Shown: in pieces, positions 37,921-50,130 of the stretch
Position numbering within the stretch: the first letter of the stretch is position 1
Layout of the letters: each line of letters begins with the position of its first letter
Origin: Lepisosteus oculatus
Taxonomy: Eukaryota > Chordata > Actinopteri > Semionotiformes > Lepisosteidae
Assembly: GCF_040954835.1 (NCBI RefSeq)
Contig: NC_090698.1
Span: forward strand, 3,842,501-3,906,500
Direction: 5' to 3'
Length of the DNA: 64,000 bases
Notes under the pieces: model-generated
The model's database searches: none
Told to the model about the DNA's origin: nothing
Seen by the model: only the letters and a program-made list of their open reading frames with translations
Made by a program: the position numbers and the translations under genes

Positions 37921-40900
37921 CAACTCTCAGTTCCCCGCTTTAGCCAGGAGGCCCTCACATGTTTTTGGAGGGGTGTGTGGGAGTGTGGGGAGGGGTTGGG
38001 TGGGCAACTGCCTGTTATTCCAGCCTGTGAATCTTGTTACAGGAAGCAACCCGTCTCTAGAACATCCCAGTGAAGTGCCACTCCTCTGGTGCTTCTGTCT
38101 GTCAGCCACTTCTCCAAGGTTTGTGCTCCCAGTCAGCGTTTCCTCTCCTCAGTGTAAGATATGATGTTGCTTCCTGTTAAAATAAACAAAAAGGCACAAA
38201 GATCAGAACCTAGTAAACACTGTCCAGGGTCATATGGCAAAATGTACACATAGGCACAAAACATATACATAGTCGCCTTGTTTTTAAGGACACTTCTGCA
38301 GAGCACGGGTAACAATGTCTGTCACAACACTGGTGACAAGTAAAAGGAGAAAGAACATATATATATTGGGAGTTGTGCGCTAAGAAGGGAGGCAACTGCC
38401 TTTTTGATTTGAGATCTTACAATTATGTTTTTGATTCACAGAACAACACAATTAATTTTTTACATTCACAATTTTAAAGGATCCAGGAGTTCATACTGTA
38501 TGATGCTGATATCTGCACACAGTCACTGCAACTGTTGAAACTATTAGTGTTCCTCACATTCCAGGAGTTTGCTTTAAGATACAGTATTTGTAAATTAAAT
38601 CAGATAGACAAAGCACAGTTTTGAATTCGGAAGCTGAAGAGTGATCCATAGGAAGAATCTATTCATTCCATCACATGTGCCTAACACTTTATATTGAAAG
38701 ATATATATATATACTATGTCAGACTCATACAATAGATTTTCTCACATTGGGCAGCTACTCATATAATTAAGGCTCACAGATTTTTGTATGACATACATCT
38801 AAAGAATAATCACTACCATAACATAAATAAAATACTCAGTAGGTCTAAAATGAGAATGAATTTACACGATATACCATACCAAACAACGTGTTGAACCTTC
38901 CAAGTAAAATATAGCTATCCACCTTTATTCTACACCAAATGAGAATTCAAAGGCGAAAAGACAGGGAAAAACCCACATTGCACTGAATAAGGCATATAGA
39001 AGTATATGCACTTCAATCTGAAAAAATCTAATTTAACACAAAATATAGACAAAGTAAAAGAAAGACATGCAGTGAACATGCTGCATTTATTCCATTCAAG
39101 AGCATTAACTGAGGGTCTGTATCTTAGTACAAGCCAAAGAAAATGTCAGTGGGTGATACACAAGTAACCAGAGAGCTTATTTAAAAAGATTCCCACACAC
39201 AATCAGCTTGAAGACAACAGCAGCTTAGATTGTGAATCTCTTACAAAAAAGCCTACACAAATGCGCAGCAGTACATTTTGCTTGGTTTTGCACTTTCCTA
39301 GGTACTGTGACAGCCCTGTAGCTATGCACAGTGTGCAGTGTATTCATTGCTGCACAATATTTAGCTACCACTGCAACAGTCTGTGATACTCATGAGTGAG
39401 GAATGCACATTTTATGTTTGAGAAAGTAAGCCACAGCACACAGTTTTAGTTTTGGAAAACAATGTAGAGGCTCCTTTCTCTCCCTCTGTCCTGGGCGCTG
39501 GCTACTGCATTGTGCTGCCATAGCAACAAGTGCTGCCCTGTGGGAACAGCTGGAACGAGGCAGTCTGCTGTAGAAGAACAGGCCTCTGGAGCCTCAGACA
39601 CAGGGCCCCACCTCCCATTCTTACAGCACAGTCCTGCAGAACAAAGGAGCTGGCTGAGCCCTGACTGATGACATGCTGCACCTCTTCATTTTGTCATGAA
39701 AATGGGGCTCCAGTAAGTTATCTGTGCATCAGGGGAACAACTATTTAAAGCAGACTCTTTAAAGTGAAAAACTGAAAAGGTGGAGACAGGGTCCTGAAAT
39801 CCTAAAAGGAAAGGGAAAAAAAAGTCATCCCATTTGAAACAAGTTGCCTACAGTACATACATCCATGTGATACAGGCCCAGTACAAAAGGCTTTAGCACA
39901 GTTTTAAAAAAATAAAAAATAAGGATCCTGGCACACATTATGTGATGAAAGCCTTCCTGTGTGGCAGACAAATTAGATGAAAGACTGCCAGTCTGTATTT
40001 GTTCAATGCATGTGACTTCTTGCTGAATTCAAACCAACAGACACTCAGCAGCAGTCAACAACAGAAAAGAGCCAGGTATCAGTGGCACAAATGAAGTTCA
40101 GCAAGTTAAACGCTAGAATATTGCACATTATTCTGGTGCAAATTTCATAAAATCAGGAAAAACTGACACTAATGCAGGCTTCCAGCATCCAGCTGGTGCT
40201 CATCAGAAACTAAAATCTGTTGTGGTGATAGGCAGACTGTTGTATCAAACAACAGAGAGTAGCTAGACACAGAGCTGCGTTTCTTTTTAAACCAACAGTG
40301 AGTAAGACTGGGCACAACCTGCTAAAAGACAGGAGGGAAGAGCCACACTAATGTTTCTTTTCATGATATTTTTTAACAGGTGGTATGAGGCATGCCATTT
40401 TCATAAGCAATGATCAGACCATGGATGTAAAGATCAACCAATTTTCGAAAAAATAATCAGTGCAGATAAACTGCAGATTTAAATTGGCGATTTTCAATAA
40501 TGCTTCAACTAAACCAACCAAACACTTTACATTTAGGGACTCTTTCAGAACCGAATGTTGTAGCTGCCAGCCATGACTGTCCTCTAGGTTTTTCAGAATC
40601 CAGTGATCCCATCCCAGAAGAGAGGCATTGGTGTTTAAAGTGCTGTGTTAGGAAAACCAGGATATCCCCCACCCCAGCCCCCATTAACAGAAAGACAAAC
40701 TCAACTGAGGATGTCCTCAAAAAGAAAAGACTTCCACTTCCGCAAACTGACAAAGCTCAGCTATTTGGTAACCTGCAGACTGCCCTACTTTGATCAGAGC
40801 ACAGAGGACAGACTCTCTTTTTAAGGGCCTCCCAATGGACTTCAGTCACTCTAGAACCTTTCATTTTCTAAACCTCTTTATAAACTGGCCTTGCTTTGTC

Positions 40901-41029
40901 TTTCCCCCACCATAAAACAGATAACATATCCCAAACACCAGAGATTTGCAAAAACTAATCATGTTTCTTTCATGTCTCTCTTAGCAGCTACAAACCCTGC
41001 AGCCACACACAGGGAAGAATGAAGAATGA

Positions 41030-41081
41030 GTTAGTTGAAGGAGTCTTCAAGAAAGAGTGCATGAAGACTCCTTCAACTAAC
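41030..41081. repeat. perfect 20-bp inverted repeat with 12-base loop
   Basis: The arm at 41030-41049 (GTTAGTTGAAGG...) is the exact reverse complement of 41062-41081; the loop is 41050-41061. Pairing stops abruptly at both ends. It would form a strong hairpin in RNA from either strand. Confidence 0.95.
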
Positions 41082-41159
41082 CCACCTTCAAGCCATTCAT
41101 CTAACATGTTGCAGGCAACAGCCCCTCAATCAAGGAGTTCAGTGGCATATGGCGTCTCT

Positions 41160-41360
41160 TGCATGCATGCAAGGATATGGTAGGCTATGAAGGTTGCCGA
41201 GTATAGCTGAGAACTCTGGCCGACCAATCCAACCCTACCCTTGGAGGGGCTCAGCTTGGGGAATCCTGGTCACAGCAGGTTAGTGACATGACCCAGGCTT
41301 GAACCCACAATCACAGAGAACGTGAGCTCAGGCTTTTACCAGCCTCGGGAGGCCCAAAAA
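41160..41360 (-). mobile_element. tRNA-derived SINE-like sequence
   Basis: On the minus strand a GGCTGGTAAAAGCCTGAGC stretch (A-box-like) is followed at promoter-like spacing by GTGGGTTCAAGCC, a good RNA polymerase III B box (GGTTCAARCC). It does not fold as an intact tRNA that I can see. No second copy is present here to confirm a family. Confidence 0.4.
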
Positions 41361-44300
41361 TGGACATTTCTGCCTCCCTTGTGTGTCTTTATTTTTCACT
41401 ATCACAAACATCATCAGGAGAAGGACCGATCTGGCAATTCTGCAGTCTGTGCAATATCATCATCAGATGGGGCATTTTATAAAATCCACAAACAGAAGTG
41501 CACAGTCAGTTCCTTGAGGCTAGGACAATTATTTGTCTTATTTCAGATAATTTGCACCTTGCCAGCAAAGGCAACCAAGTGAGTAGGGATTCTTTCTACT
41601 GTACATCAGTACACGTGGTAAACAGGTAAATAAAACACTTTGTGGAAATTAGTGAATAAAAGCAGCAAGGGATAGTTGAAGATTGCTACACTTTTCAGAC
41701 TGTTGGCTCCCAAGAGTTTTTTCCTTTTGCATCAGGTTTCAATACCATTGCCTCATGGATGCCATGTGCTGTGCAGACAGGCTAAAGGAATTCAACAATT
41801 GCATCACACTGATGCATTCAGTAGTTGAGAGAACAGTCACAAGGGCTGTCTGTGCCTCATGACATGCAGCAGTGCCACGGGGCACTGCAATAATTGAAGA
41901 GGAATCCAATACCAGGCCAGTACTGCAGGGTACGTCACTAATGAAGAGGAAGGAGTGAATGATGGAGAAAGTCATGGGCCATCGGACTGATGTAAATATT
42001 GAACAGAGCCAGGCAGTACTAACCACTGCTGGGGACACATTTTCTCCAAAGGAAGAGGAGTATAACTTATATGACTGACGTCACATCTATTCATAAACTT
42101 CTGAAAAGCTTAGTGAAAACTGCCCTTTGTACACTAAGTTCATGCCATAGTGATAAGAAAGATTTAGTTAATTTTGTGAATTTGGTTTTGTTGCAAATAT
42201 ATTATGGGTGAAATTTCTGATCATTTTGACTACAAAATAAAAAAAAACGTCACAGAGTTCACAGGGTTCAACTTAAGCAATAGAAAGTGAGACTACTGAT
42301 GCACTGAACTGAACTCTTACAAAGAAAAACTGCTGTCAAACAGAGAAAAAAGGCAAGAGAGCCTTGAAAAAGATGTGGTCAGCTGGTCCCACACACAACT
42401 GAAAGAATCTTTAGGCTAGGAGGCAGAGAGGGACAAGTGGTGACAGAGAGACCTTGACCAGCCCCTGACACAGCACAAATGCAGGACTCTTCTAGATGAA
42501 GCTAAGCATTCTAACACAACAGTTAACTTCCTCTCCTAATCCTTATCAATACTGATGGGTCTACACCAGCAAAGGAACACCGCAATCATCAGTGGGGTGG
42601 GGCCAAATGCAGAACTGGTCCCAGGTATTGAGAAGAACGGGAGGAAGACTGCCTCTCAGCTACTGAAACGTTCTTAGCACACACAAGAGTGAAATTATTA
42701 TATTATGTCACTACATAAGATCATTGTAAAGCGACAAAAATCCATTAGTGATAAGACTTGATTTGAATCATGAAAGAGGCAATTATTTTAACTGCTGATT
42801 AATAAAAACACTAAAACAACTTTTTTAAATTAGACAATTCATTAAAGAGAAAGTTATATAGTAACAACATTCATTTCTGTTTAACAATTATACTCTCTTA
42901 ACCATCGTTTCCTGGTGCTCTGAGCTGGCTTTGATATAATCTATTAAATTATGTGTGATTCATTTGGGTCTTTCTTAGTCTCAAAATGAAACTCAATTAC
43001 ATTAGCCAGCAGTTCACATGAATGTGAGAAATGCTGATAAAATGTCAGAAATAATTTAGTCTGATGCAACAAATAAGATCAAAGACAGGCTGCCTTAACT
43101 ATCAAGTATCTAAAGAATGAAACACAACAATGAAGAAAACCTTCTCCTTTTACAAGTGTATTGGCTTCAATGTACTAAGAAAATGTTACTTCAGCAGGGC
43201 ATTCACTGAAAGGGCCAGCTAATGCTTCAGGTCAGTGATTACAAAAGAGTCTGCAGGCATTTCCGCAGTTCTGGAAGAAAATACTGTCTCTGGTGTGATG
43301 ATTAACATTATGTACTTTCCTCTTACTTTCTGACTTGCAATGTAAAGCTCTACGACTAAGTACTTCCTCTTGGTCCTGTAAGGATGCCCCATCAGCCTGT
43401 GACAGTGATGATCCATCTCATCTTAAGTAGCCTTGGTTCTATTATAACACAAAATGAAACTATAGGGAGAGCCCCAGATGAAATAAGTAAAAAAGCAAAC
43501 AACAAATGAGAACAGAAAGGGAAAAGTCAACCAAATCTGACAAAGAAAAACAGCCAATCAGACTACGTACTATTTCAGAAAAACAATCCAATTGAAAGAG
43601 TTGCTTAGCACAGACGTCTGATTAAATCATGCCACGAGGTTGTGATGCACTGCGGTAATACTTAACACTGGGATTCAGAGGACATTATTCATTACACACC
43701 TGAGCGCAGACCAAATAACTTAATCCTGAAAGATTTTTTGAACAATCTTCCTGTACAGATCTATGTTTTGTGGGTCTTTGCAATTTACATTTGGTGCTTT
43801 AAAACAGAAGTGTTTTTCTCCTCCAATTTGACAAAGGTGGGATTCCAACTATAAAGGGGGCTCCAATTGCCAACAATTTGTATAACATCACCAAATAAAT
43901 AAAAAAATTAGTGATCAATAATCAGAGCCAAACTACAGACAAGAAACTCAGCTCCATCCTCCGCACTCCACTCTCCCCACTCCTAAACTCCCTGAAAAGT
44001 TGCTGCCCTGATTATCTGTGGAATGCCAATCCCAAACTGCTCGGGGGACAGGACCACCCACAAGAAGACCTGGAGAGAAATCATGGACTCATCATAAGCC
44101 AGGTTCAAAACAAAACAGTCCCATGTGGCTCCATTAACTTGCAGCCTCCTGCACAGCCATATGATTGCCTGTGATGCTGCACTGACACACAGGTGTGGCT
44201 CCCTGAAGCTGTAGAGCGTGCCAGCTGTTCAGAGAAGATTGCTGAGCTGGGTCAGGGACGCTCAAGTCTGGAACTTGGCCATCAAAATTAACATGTCTGG

Positions 44301-46197
44301 GCAAATTTGAACTCAACTGCTGCATACCTGACCAATCTCATGTTGTCACAGAATACAAGAATATTCAGAAAAAATAAATAAATACATACACAAGTTATAT
44401 AGAGCAATTCACTACAAAGATAAAAGCAACAGGTAACAAACATTTTAAGTCTAATCAATGATTGAAGTGGCTTACTCCCCTGGAGGCCAAAGAAAGACCA
44501 GGTTTATATGCACTCTATTGGGACTACCCCAGACGTGGAACCCAGTATTAGTAATTTCCCAATGTGCTCTCAGCCACCACACAGTCTTGGAGATGTAACA
44601 GTGCAGTGAGAGGGACATGGAAACTAAAATCACAAAATTCTCTGCAAAGGTTCATTTTTGTGTTTGCATCTCAAAATTTTGGGACACAAGCCTGGATCAC
44701 ATCTTTTAAAGAACACCTTCAAATAAAACATTTTACCAAACTTGTTTTGGCAGGTTATTTTTTTTTATTAACCTGTCCCCTAATAACAACAGATTTAAGC
44801 TAAGGATAGTTAAAAACATCACTGTCTAATCATCTACTAAAATGCTCTCTGACTGCAGATCAACTAACTAAAAAAGGGATGGAATTCATGATGCTGGATT
44901 TGCTTGCTAAAACACTGAAACAAATGAATTACAAGAAGACACCCACCCCATCTGCACTGCACCACCACTGAGGGAAACCCATGCATACTTTAAGAGCAAC
45001 TCCTGTATTCATCAATCACAGAATACATAGGCCTGGAAATTCACAACAGGATGCTGAAACAAAGCTTCTTCGAAGACATCTGCTAACAACATGTGGGGTC
45101 TTTTCAGTATTTCATTGTGCACATCTGCACTGAAACCTAGAAATGTTCAGGCTTGTGTCTAATGCACATTACATGAGACATGAGTCTGACTCATTCCAAC
45201 CCGTTTATTAAGTATGCTGTCTCACCACTGTCATAGCCCTCCATGCCCTTGCTCAGGACTGTCCAGCTGATGGCGAGATCATTCCAATGGAAAACAAAGA
45301 AATCACAGGAGTTAACGTTTTAAAAATGCAACTAAATTATCTTCTTCAGAAGAAAGACTAACTTAATTTAACTAGGAAGTGTAAACTTACTACTTTATTT
45401 AACAGATTTATTACGATTTAACAGGCATCAAAGATTCTTCTCTACTTGCAGCAAACTGCTCATAAGAATCCAAATGTGTACATCTGATTTCATTCAGCTT
45501 CAGGTTTTTATCCACCATAATACGGAAATTACTTTCATGTAACCGTGGACCTGAAGCACTCTGGTTTACAGTCCTTGATGTCTAGAACATTATCCCAGTG
45601 GATGAATGGTCAGCAAATTGGAAAAAGGACATTTATTTTTGTGAACACAGATGCACAGAAGTCTTCTATCCTTTAATGAACATCTCCTATCTGGGTATAA
45701 ACACTAATCTGAGGAGACCATATTCAGTATAACCAATAAAAACATTACTTCAGAAACTCAGACTGGCACAAAATAAAACAACTCTAAAACTTTTCTGACT
45801 GGCTGATTCTCTCCATTAAGGGGTGACCCTATATTAAGTGTGTGGTAAATGCATCTCCTTTATTCAGGGCAGCTTATCTTATTATGATCCAAGATAAACT
45901 CCATCCGTAATGCTAAGCAACTGGAACACCTGACTGCCAACACCAGCATTTTGACAATTAAATCATTATCATCCCAGAGGAAGACTTAACTTCACACACC
46001 TGTTGACTTGACATTAATACAGTATGAACATGAAAGCACTGTAAAAGAGCAATTCAAACAGTGCAAATTAGATTAAATTAATTTTCTCTGAGCTTCATGC
46101 TTCATTTTTTTTTATTTAAAAGCACAGGTATCAAATCCAAAGTTAAAAATTAACTCTTTCGCTCAAAGTTCTACAAGATCTAATATAAACAAATATA

Positions 46198-46262
46198 AAG
46201 TGTAAGTGTGATGTTTAAGTGTAAGTGTGATGTTTGATAAATAAACTTTGATAAATAAACTT
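46198..46262. repeat. two adjacent short tandem duplications
   Basis: A 19-base unit (AAGTGTAAGTGTGATGTTT) occurs twice at 46198-46235. A 13-14-base unit (GATAAATAAACTT) then occurs twice at 46236-46262. Confidence 0.95.
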
Positions 46263-48849
46263 CACCTTAGTTGTGCACAAAAACAGGGTAACATGAAAAA
46301 TGAATGCATGAACGTCTAAACAACTTAGGGCCCTTGAAATCTGTCTTTGCAGGAATGAGTGTAACAATACTTGCAATCATTCTATTGGAGACGGGTCCTG
46401 AAAGAAGTAAAGCCAGGCTACTGAAAGAAAAAAAAAACTCCAGATAAATATGCTGACAACATGAGCATGCCTTAGAATGGCAATTAATAAGAACTGCTTT
46501 ACAAATAAATTCCCAATTTAGCATGTCCAGTATGGACAGCTGAAAACGCCTTTAAATTTAAAAACACTTTCATACATAATCTGCAGAAACTTTAAGAAAT
46601 AACTTCAAAGCCACCAAGCTGATATGATTTCTATATTCCTTACTGTGTGAAACAAACCAGCACAAATGCTTAAAACCACAGAGGTGTAGTTTTATTCTCT
46701 ACGAATGTCAACTACCCCACCATTCTTAAATTTACAGCAATTTGTGCTTCTGAAGCAGAAGGGGCTATGCCTTTCCAAATGCACAACACAAAAGCAAATT
46801 GAGGGTTCCCATGACCACTTCCTGGAATATGCAGACTGTCACTCATTGTCACAACCTCTGTGTCTTTATGACACTCTGGACGAACCATGAAAAATACCCC
46901 ACATTCATTAGTTTGGCCCAATGGTGGCACAATGTAAAAGAGGGTAAATCCTGGATCCTTTGACTCACCAACTGTTGAAAAGATATTTTCCAAGTTTGAA
47001 GATGCTCCACTGACTTTCCTATTGGCAGGAATAGTGAACTCTACAAAAATATTAAATGACTTTAAAAATTCAGCACTGACCGTTGCACACAAACCAACCC
47101 AAAGTCAAGTGGCAGGCCTGCTGTGTGTCCCCCAGTATCAGCAGTCCTGTTACGCAAATTGTAAGCAAGAGGCTGCCAATTTAGCATTTTGAAATCAGCA
47201 TCAATCTGTACAAAAGCACAAGTAATGAGATTTTCTGGTTTTATTACTTGTTCTGTAGTTGTTTTTTTCAGCTCACAAAGCAGAAAGTTGCAATGACCCA
47301 TTAACAAGGTGGTTTTGAAAGCCTTTCGTTCAAGTACAAAACCTTTTTTTATTTATTTCACAAATGTTGAGCAAAACCTCCCACCCTAATTGGTTGCATA
47401 GAACAACAAAAAAAAACAATTTTTTTAACATACTGTTAAGGGCAGATGTGTTTGCCATATAAGTTTAAAATTGATTTTAAAAAATTGTAAGAAATGGTGG
47501 ATTTACTTTTAAAATGATTATGCAAAATATACTGTTATTCAGAGCATTCTAACCACCAAACTGAATAATCAATAATGCTTGGGATAAATGTACAAAAGCT
47601 TGATACTGCCTCAAGTGATTTCAAACATCAGGAATAAGACTTTTTTGTATACACTTCATGATAATCCAACAAACAATGCACAAGTGGATTATGCAGACAC
47701 AGCAGCTTCACTGGGTTAGGTGGAAAACCTAACTGTGCACAGTGCACCCTGTTTATCAAATTGAGATTAAAGCACCTGCAAGTGCATGCCAGGAAAACCC
47801 TATTCTGCCCTTTTGAGGAATCATGATTTGACTGGGTTAAACCTGCTCTGATGAAATGTGCTTGGTGTTGATCACAAACGGACTGCTGAGATTTTTAAAG
47901 GACAACCAACACTTAAAATCAAAGTAACTAAGAAGACAAAGCAAATAACGAATACTATACAGTAATATAGAAATGCTCACCGAGGAAACAGCCAAAATAA
48001 AACTACAAGTTCCTTGAGGATTAATACTATAGTTATCAGCGTCAGTTGGGCACATACATTAACTGTACAACCACGGTATGCAGTGCCGCCTTCCACTCCC
48101 ATTCGAGGCCCTTCGGAAAAGATACTCCATCTCACATTATCTGCTCTACCGCAGGCGAAAATCAAGCAAATGTTCACAAGAACTGTTAAAAAAAACTCTT
48201 ACTAGTAACCCACTAGTAGTGAGCGAAACACCGGTACGCTCGCTAATGCAGTTATTTAAAAAGATCGCCGTCCCATACCGCAATCCACAATCTGATTGAT
48301 CAAGCGTGGTTATTTCACAGGCGCCGAGGGCTGCATACAGTAGCGCGATCAAGACTTCGCGTTTGCACACACACAAAAAAAAAAAAGCTAGTCTTACTTT
48401 AACTTCGCCGCTGACATAAATGGGTCTTGAGAGCCCATCCTCACGCAGGGCGAAGGGAAAGGATACTGTGCATTCTTGTCCTGTTGCAAGATCGCGGTGT
48501 GAACTGTCTAGGCACCCCTCCCTTTTTTATAAACATGCAGTGTAGCACAACGGGCTAATCTCTTTAGTCAGCTACCTTTCCCCCGAACTGGCTGAGTGTC
48601 TAGAATCTGCATGTCCCCTGGTCAGTGTCAGTGTTTCTCTTATCACTGATAGTTACGCTGGGAAAGGATCCCCATGCATTGTTTCCACTTATTCATCTTT
48701 CTATCCTCTTCTCAACCCCAAAGTGGCTTCCTAAAAGAGAACCCCCCTGCTCCATCCTCCTTCCCTCTCTCTTCCTGGCACATCCAACCCAAGTCCAAGC
48801 CCTCATCGATACCCCTTCATCTCTGTTTAATAAGAACCATTTTGATTTT

Positions 48850-50130
48850 TTTTTTTGAGGGGGAGGGAAGGAGGAGGAGGAAGGCGGAGGGGAGCTGGGG
48901 GCGCCAGATACTTATCATGAGAAAGCCGCCCTCCGCAGAAAATGCAAGTGTAAAAAAAAAAATACATACATTTCTAATACATTATCGACTCCACGCCGCT
49001 CCAGGGGCTTTCTTCGGCTAGCTACGTCTGCATATCTCCAATAAAGACCACATTTTACAACCAAAACAACACCCCCCACCACCACACACACACACAAGAA
49101 AAACAGTAATAAAACGTTTCCGACTGGACAGACGGGTCTGGTGTAAAAACGTGGAAACCCTGCGGCGGCGGCTCCGCACGCCGAGGCAGGAGACGGGAGA
49201 CGGGAGACGGAAAAGAGGGCACCGACCTCGGCGTGGCGTGGCGCGGCGTCGCGGCTCGGGCAGCGCCGGACTGGGGCTCCGCAAACGGCTGGCTGTCGAG
49301 GGGAGGGGGGGGGTCTCTCGCTCTTCCAGGCCCTCTTGGAGGTTCGTGTGTCTCCTCCGTGCTTGATGGGAGGGATTGAGTTAGGACTCGGGATACTTTC
49401 ACCCACCCCCCTCCCCCTTTCCCCTCCGTGCCGTTGGCGGGGTATCCTCTTTTCTCACAGTAGTGTTGATTCTCCAAGGCTTCTCCACGGTTCAAAGTTC
49501 CTCCGGCGGTTTTTCTCCGCTTTGGCCCGTATTTTCCGTGGCCGTGTCTCTCCCTCTGTGTGTGTGTGTGAATGTCCTTCTATTTCACCCACCTCTTACA
49601 CACACGCACACTCCAGCACCTCTCTCCGGTTGATTTGTTTATATTTTATATCGCTTCCTTTAGCAAACGTACGTTTTTTTTTTGTCACACCAGAGGTCAG
49701 CCTCCCTCGTTTCTTTTTAATATAATTATTACCGTGAGATAATATTCTCCGGAATATTTATAGACATATATTAAAAATAAATATTAAAAAACAAATTCAC
49801 CACGAACAAGAAGTATTAAAAACACACAAAAATACACAAACACACACGGAAAGCTTTAAAAAAAAATCAACTCGGATTGAGACCTGACGCACGAGACGCA
49901 GACGGGCCTCCCGTGCGTAACGGCAACGGGGATAGGCCCGCCCGGAGGGGCGGGACAAGTGCCCCCCCACAGAGCGTTCCTATTGGTCAGTCGTGGAATG
50001 ATCGACGTGAACGAGAAGCAGCTCGAAGAGATTGACAACGAAGGGCGGGCGGAGTGAAGGGTGATCCGATTGATGTGACCGAAAATGTGATGGAGGGACT
50101 TAACATTTTTAAAGGTTTTGGTTGGTAAAA
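48850..50130 (-). promoter_or_regulatory. SAMD4B: CpG island, likely SAMD4B promoter and first exon
   Basis: This is the longest CpG-dense block outside coding sequence (GCGGCGGCGGCTCCGCACGC; GGCGCGGCGTCGCGGCTCGG; GC boxes CCCGCCC and GGGGCGGG at about 49938-49955). An inverted CCAAT box (CTATTGGTC, about 49979) faces the minus strand, the SAMD4B direction. A simple TG repeat lies near 49557. The transcription start and first donor cannot be fixed by eye. Confidence 0.6.

Larger units (their letters stand above)
37921..48849 (-). other. SAMD4B: probable SAMD4B 5' UTR intron
   Basis: No coding exon is recognised in these 11 kb. They hold a short TA repeat (about 38701-38714), a perfect hairpin (41030-41081), a tRNA-SINE-like segment (41160-41360) and a small tandem duplication (46198-46262). 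Intron status depends on transcription starting at the CpG island near 49-50 kb. Confidence 0.45.

Noticed and set aside
44134-44325. 63-codon minus-strand frame
   Set aside because: No homology, no splice context, inside a probable intron.
45211-45300. Exon-like minus-strand stretch ending in a GTGAGA donor
   Set aside because: It looks locally coding (LAISWTVLSKGMEGYDSG), but I found no acceptor and no homologue. It could be an untranslated exon.
49018-49495. Several 88-163-codon minus-strand frames in the CpG island
   Set aside because: Compositional open frames in GC-rich promoter sequence, mutually overlapping, with no recognisable protein.
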